The notes beneath the pieces were generated by a model. It had not been told where the DNA came from. It searched no databases and worked only from the letters and a program-made list of their open reading frames with translations. DNA of 64,000 nucleotides, taken from Sporosarcina sp. NCCP-2716 (lineage in GTDB: Bacteria > Bacillota > Bacilli > Bacillales_A > Planococcaceae). Shown one piece after another: positions 61,651 to 64,000 of the stretch (position 1 is the first letter of the stretch; every line of letters begins with the position of its first letter). Location of the stretch: the NCBI RefSeq assembly GCF_023707985.1, contig NZ_BRCF01000002.1, positions 288,388 to 352,387 of the forward strand, read 5' to 3'. Position numbers and translations under genes: made by a program.

Positions 61651-61680
61651 TTGCCAATCCTTTAGTAGCTGTGCTAGACT
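61651..61680 (+). promoter_or_regulatory. Promoter of the riboflavin operon
   Basis: TTGCCA, 18-bp spacer, TAGACT, placed so that transcription begins just before the FMN aptamer. Confidence 0.6.
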
Positions 61681-61698
61681 GTGAGGCAATCGAATAGT

Positions 61699-61842
61699 TT
61701 CCTTCGGGGCAGGGTGAAATTCCCTACCGGCGGTGATGAGCGGTACGCTCTCAGTCCGTGACCCGACTGCAGTTGCTGCAGACGGTGGATTTGGTGAAAC
61801 TCCAAAGCCGACAGTGAAAGTCTGGATGGGAGAAGGAACTTC
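61699..61842 (+). promoter_or_regulatory. FMN riboswitch (RFN element)
   Basis: All conserved parts of the six-arm RFN aptamer are readable in order: TTCGGGGCAGGGTGAAATTC, CCTACCGGCGGTGATGAGCG, AGTCCGTGACCC, a variable arm (CTGCAGTTGCTGCAG), GGTGGATTTGGTGAAACTCC, AAAGCCGACAGTGAAAGTCT and GGATGGGAGAAGGAAC. It senses FMN and, with the terminator at 61893, switches off ribD-ribE-ribBA when flavin is plentiful. Confidence 0.97.
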
Positions 61843-61892
61843 GCGTTTTTCAAATTTTTGTTTGAATGACGCTTATTTTGTCATGCTTGTCC

Positions 61893-61920
61893 GCCCCGCA
61901 TTTTCATTGCGGGGCTTTTT
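61893..61920 (+). terminator. Expression-platform terminator of the FMN riboswitch
   Basis: GCCCCGCA/TGCGGGGC stem, 7-base loop, TTTTT, between the aptamer and ribD. Confidence 0.92.
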
Positions 61921-61961
61921 GTGTTCCATGAGGAATTGAATTAGCAGGAGTGGTATATCTA

Positions 61962-63077
61962 TTGGAGATTGAACAGTACATGCAGCTCGCTTTTTCACTG
62001 GCGCAAGCTGCAGTTGGGCAAACGTCACCCAATCCTCCGGTCGGCGCGGTCATCGTGAAAAATGGCCGAATCCTTGGAATGGGCGCCCATTTACGTGCGG
62101 GTGATCGGCATGCGGAACGGATTGCTTTGGACATGGCGGGAGCGGAAGCATACGGCGGAGACCTGTATGTCACACTCGAGCCGTGCTCGCATACCGGCAA
62201 GACGCCACCGTGTACCGAGGCGATCCTGGATGCTGGCGTGAAGCGCGTTTATATCGCAATTCAGGATCCGAATCCTCTCGTTGCCGGAACCGGGATCCGG
62301 CTGTTGGAAAATGCCGGACTCGGCGTCTTCACAGGTGCTTGCAAACGACTAGCCTTGGAGCTTTATCAACCAATTTTTCATTTTCTCAGAACGAACCAAC
62401 CTCATGTGACACTCAAGACAGCCATGACAATGGACGGCAAGATCGCTGCAGCGTCCGGCCACAGCAAATGGGTAACAAGTCCGGAATCCCGGCTTGACGT
62501 CCAGCGTCTTCGTCATGCCCACGATGCAATTTTGTGCGGCAGCGGAACGATCCTTCACGATGACCCCCTTCTTACCGCCAGACTGCCCCAAGGCGGACTT
62601 CATCCTATTCGAGTGATTTTAGATACACAGCTGAATACCCCTGTTGGAAGCCAGATAATTCGGAATGAGGAGGCCCCTGTCTGGATTTTTTGCGGACAGC
62701 CGGCTTCTGCTGAACGGGAAGCACAGCTCTCAGCTGCACCTCATACAGAAATCATCAGGCTGCCTGACAATACGATCACCATACCTGCCGTCTTGCAGGC
62801 ATTAGGCGCACGTGGTGTTGTCACCTTGCTCGTCGAAGGCGGCGCCGCAGTCAATGCCTCCTTCCTGCGTGCCGGCGCCGTGGATCGGATGATCACTTAT
62901 ATCGCTCCGAAACTGCTAGGCGGAGTTGGTTCACTCTCACCGATTGGCGGAACCGACCCTCTGCTAATGAGTGACGCGGAAGACTTTGCGTTCATAAAGA
63001 CCGAGCAGATCGGCCCAGATGTGAAACTGACAGCCGTACGGAAAGGAACTGACGGACATGTTTACAGGAATCATTGA
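61962..63077 (+). CDS. ribD: RibD: pyrimidine deaminase/reductase of riboflavin synthesis
   Basis: 371 residues from TTG 61962 (AGGAGT 10 bp upstream; ATG 61980 is possible). N-terminal deaminase: NPPVGAVIVKNGRILG, the zinc site HAERIALDMAG and EPCSHTGKTPPCTEAI. C-terminal reductase: LKTAMTMDGKIAAASGHSKWVTS, LCGSGTILHDDPLLTARL, LLVEGGAAVNASFL and YIAPKLLGG. It carries out the second and third steps after GTP. First gene of the operon; overlaps ribE by 20 bp. Confidence 0.96.
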   Translation: MEIEQYMQLAFSLAQAAVGQTSPNPPVGAVIVKNGRILGMGAHLRAGDRHAERIALDMAGAEAYGGDLYVTLEPCSHTGKTPPCTEAILDAGVKRVYIAIQDPNPLVAGTGIRLLENAGLGVFTGACKRLALELYQPIFHFLRTNQPHVTLKTAMTMDGKIAAASGHSKWVTSPESRLDVQRLRHAHDAILCGSGTILHDDPLLTARLPQGGLHPIRVILDTQLNTPVGSQIIRNEEAPVWIFCGQPASAEREAQLSAAPHTEIIRLPDNTITIPAVLQALGARGVVTLLVEGGAAVNASFLRAGAVDRMITYIAPKLLGGVGSLSPIGGTDPLLMSDAEDFAFIKTEQIGPDVKLTAVRKGTDGHVYRNH

Positions 63078-63705
63078 GGAAATCGGCACTGTCCAGCACG
63101 TCCGTACTTCCGGGCAATCGATGGAACTGATCATCACGGCCCAGCAAGTGCTGACCGATGTCCGGCTCGGCGACAGTATCGCCGTCAATGGCACGTGCCT
63201 GACTGTGACTGCTTTCACTGGAAGCACGTTCACGACCGACGTCATGCCGGAAACGTTCCGTGCCACTTCCCTGCACAATGCGCGCACCGGCACGCGGGTC
63301 AATCTGGAGAGGGCGATGCCGGCGGATGGCCGTTTTGGCGGCCATTTCGTGACGGGCCATGTGGATGGGACGGCGATCGTTGCGGAAAGCCGGCACATTG
63401 AGAACTCCCTCGTCATGCAGCTGACACTTCCGCCCGGCAACACTTCCTACGTCCTTCCGAAAGGATCGATCGCCCTGGACGGCACGTCACTGACAATTTT
63501 CAAAGTAGCAGGAGATATGATTTCCATTTCCCTCATCCCGCACACCCAAAAGTCGACCGTCCTGGCTGAACGGAAACCGGGAGACCGGGTCAATGTGGAG
63601 TTTGACCTGCTCGCGAAGTATACGGAAAAAATGCTGCTGTCTGCTGCATCGCCTGAAAAGAAACCGATAACCGCTTCGTTGCTGGAAGAGAACGGATTTT
63701 TGTGA
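63058..63705 (+). CDS. ribE: RibE: riboflavin synthase alpha subunit
   Basis: 215 residues, two lumazine-binding repeats: MFTGIIEEIGTV with GDSIAVNGTCLTV in the first, FGGHFVTGHVDGTA with GSIALDGTSLTIF in the second. It dismutates two molecules of dimethyl-ribityllumazine to riboflavin. The start lies inside the end of ribD, so translation is coupled. Full family length. Confidence 0.96.
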   Translation: MFTGIIEEIGTVQHVRTSGQSMELIITAQQVLTDVRLGDSIAVNGTCLTVTAFTGSTFTTDVMPETFRATSLHNARTGTRVNLERAMPADGRFGGHFVTGHVDGTAIVAESRHIENSLVMQLTLPPGNTSYVLPKGSIALDGTSLTIFKVAGDMISISLIPHTQKSTVLAERKPGDRVNVEFDLLAKYTEKMLLSAASPEKKPITASLLEENGFL

Positions 63706-63722
63706 GGAAAGGGTGAATCTGT

Positions 63723-64000
63723 ATGTTCGATACGATAGAAGAAGCGATTGAAGAGTTACGACAAGGCAGAGCCATCATCGTTGTGGACGATGAAAACCGG
63801 GAGAACGAAGGGGACTTCGTCTGTCTCGCGGAGCATGCCACGCCTGAGATGATCAACTTCATGGCGGCAAAAGGGCGCGGTCTCATCTGTACGCCGATCA
63901 CGGAGGAAAAAGCGGATCAGCTCGGCCTTCCGCTGATGACGGAACAGAACACGGACGCCCACGGGACGGCGTTTACAGTCAGTATCGACCACGCCGGCGC
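63723..64000 (+). CDS. ribBA: RibBA, N-terminal part: dihydroxybutanone phosphate synthase domain (cut by the window end)
   Basis: 92 complete codons before the window ends. [37 protein letters not shown] contains the acidic loop of DHBP synthase; [20 protein letters not shown] and [17 protein letters not shown] follow. In Bacillus-type operons this domain is fused to GTP cyclohydrolase II; that half is outside the window, so the fusion is expected but not seen. GAGGAAAGGGTG precedes the ATG, 17 bp after ribE. Confidence 0.92.
   Translation, partial: MFDTIEEAIEELRQGRAIIVVDDENRENEGDFVCLAEHATPEMINFMAAKGRGLICTPITEEKADQLGLPLMTEQNTDAHGTAFTVSIDHAG

Overview
This is one contiguous piece of a bacterial chromosome from the Bacillota, order Bacillales. 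A Planococcaceae-type host (Sporosarcina or Bhargavaea-like) fits best, but that placement is inference. The reasons are strong AGGAGG-type ribosome binding sites with frequent TTG/GTG starts, a dppABCDE-ykf operon, KtrB/D, a YtvA-type LOV-STAS protein, a Bacillus-type rib operon, moderately high GC coding DNA and low-GC spacers. There are no rRNA or tRNA genes, phage, IS elements or CRISPR arrays.

Layout. (1) 1-3645: most of a WapA-like secreted DNRLRE/YD-repeat (RHS) protein whose C-terminal end lies outside the window. (2) 3773-7928: FetAB-type ABC exporter, a Ktr/Trk potassium channel subunit, a HEPN-like/CBS protein and a tiny secreted glycine-rich peptide beside an AT-rich gap. (3) 8440-14126: opp/app-type oligopeptide permease operon in the order D-F-B-C-A. 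(4) 14532-22919: dppA-B-C-D-E-ykfB-ykfD-pcp, for import and processing of cell-wall and other peptides. (5) 23409-28255: an MFS carrier behind a promoter and a perfect 9-bp inverted repeat, a P1-family aminopeptidase, a small membrane protein, a FhuF-like Fe-S protein and a second MFS carrier. (6) 28506-41790: a purine/allantoin-derived ureide module. It holds a two-component system, carbamate kinase, the three-gene fdrA/allG/allH oxamate carbamoyltransferase set, an alpha/beta hydrolase, ureidoglycolate dehydrogenase, an AllC-like amidohydrolase and a CynX-like carrier. (7) 41972-55307: dicarboxylate symporter, a molybdopterin oxidoreductase with a C-terminal LysM domain plus a small partner gene, a YlmD-like protein, a broken coiled-coil gene behind a LexA-like box, a PBP4-type carboxypeptidase, a 21/42-bp tandem repeat, a luciferase-like oxidoreductase, an ABC-2 exporter, a Bcr/CflA efflux pump and a lipoprotein. 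(8) 55534-64000: SelO, a ZIP-like protein, an antibiotic-resistance-type ABC-F ATPase behind what looks like a uORF/terminator attenuator, a rhodanese, a LOV-STAS photoreceptor, and an FMN riboswitch with ribD-ribE-ribBA.

How the parts fit. The central block reads as ureide catabolism ending in energy recovery. AllC-like hydrolysis feeds ureidoglycolate, AllD oxidises it to oxalurate, FdrA/AllG/AllH phosphorolyse oxalurate to oxamate and carbamoyl phosphate, and carbamate kinase makes ATP. The most interesting new signal is an identical 19-bp sequence set exactly 11 bp upstream of the -10 hexamer in front of both fdrA and the MFS gene ending at 26996. It ties that carrier to the pathway and suggests one activator, possibly the response regulator encoded between them.

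All readings are by eye from the sequence. Start choices, promoters and hairpins were not scored by software.
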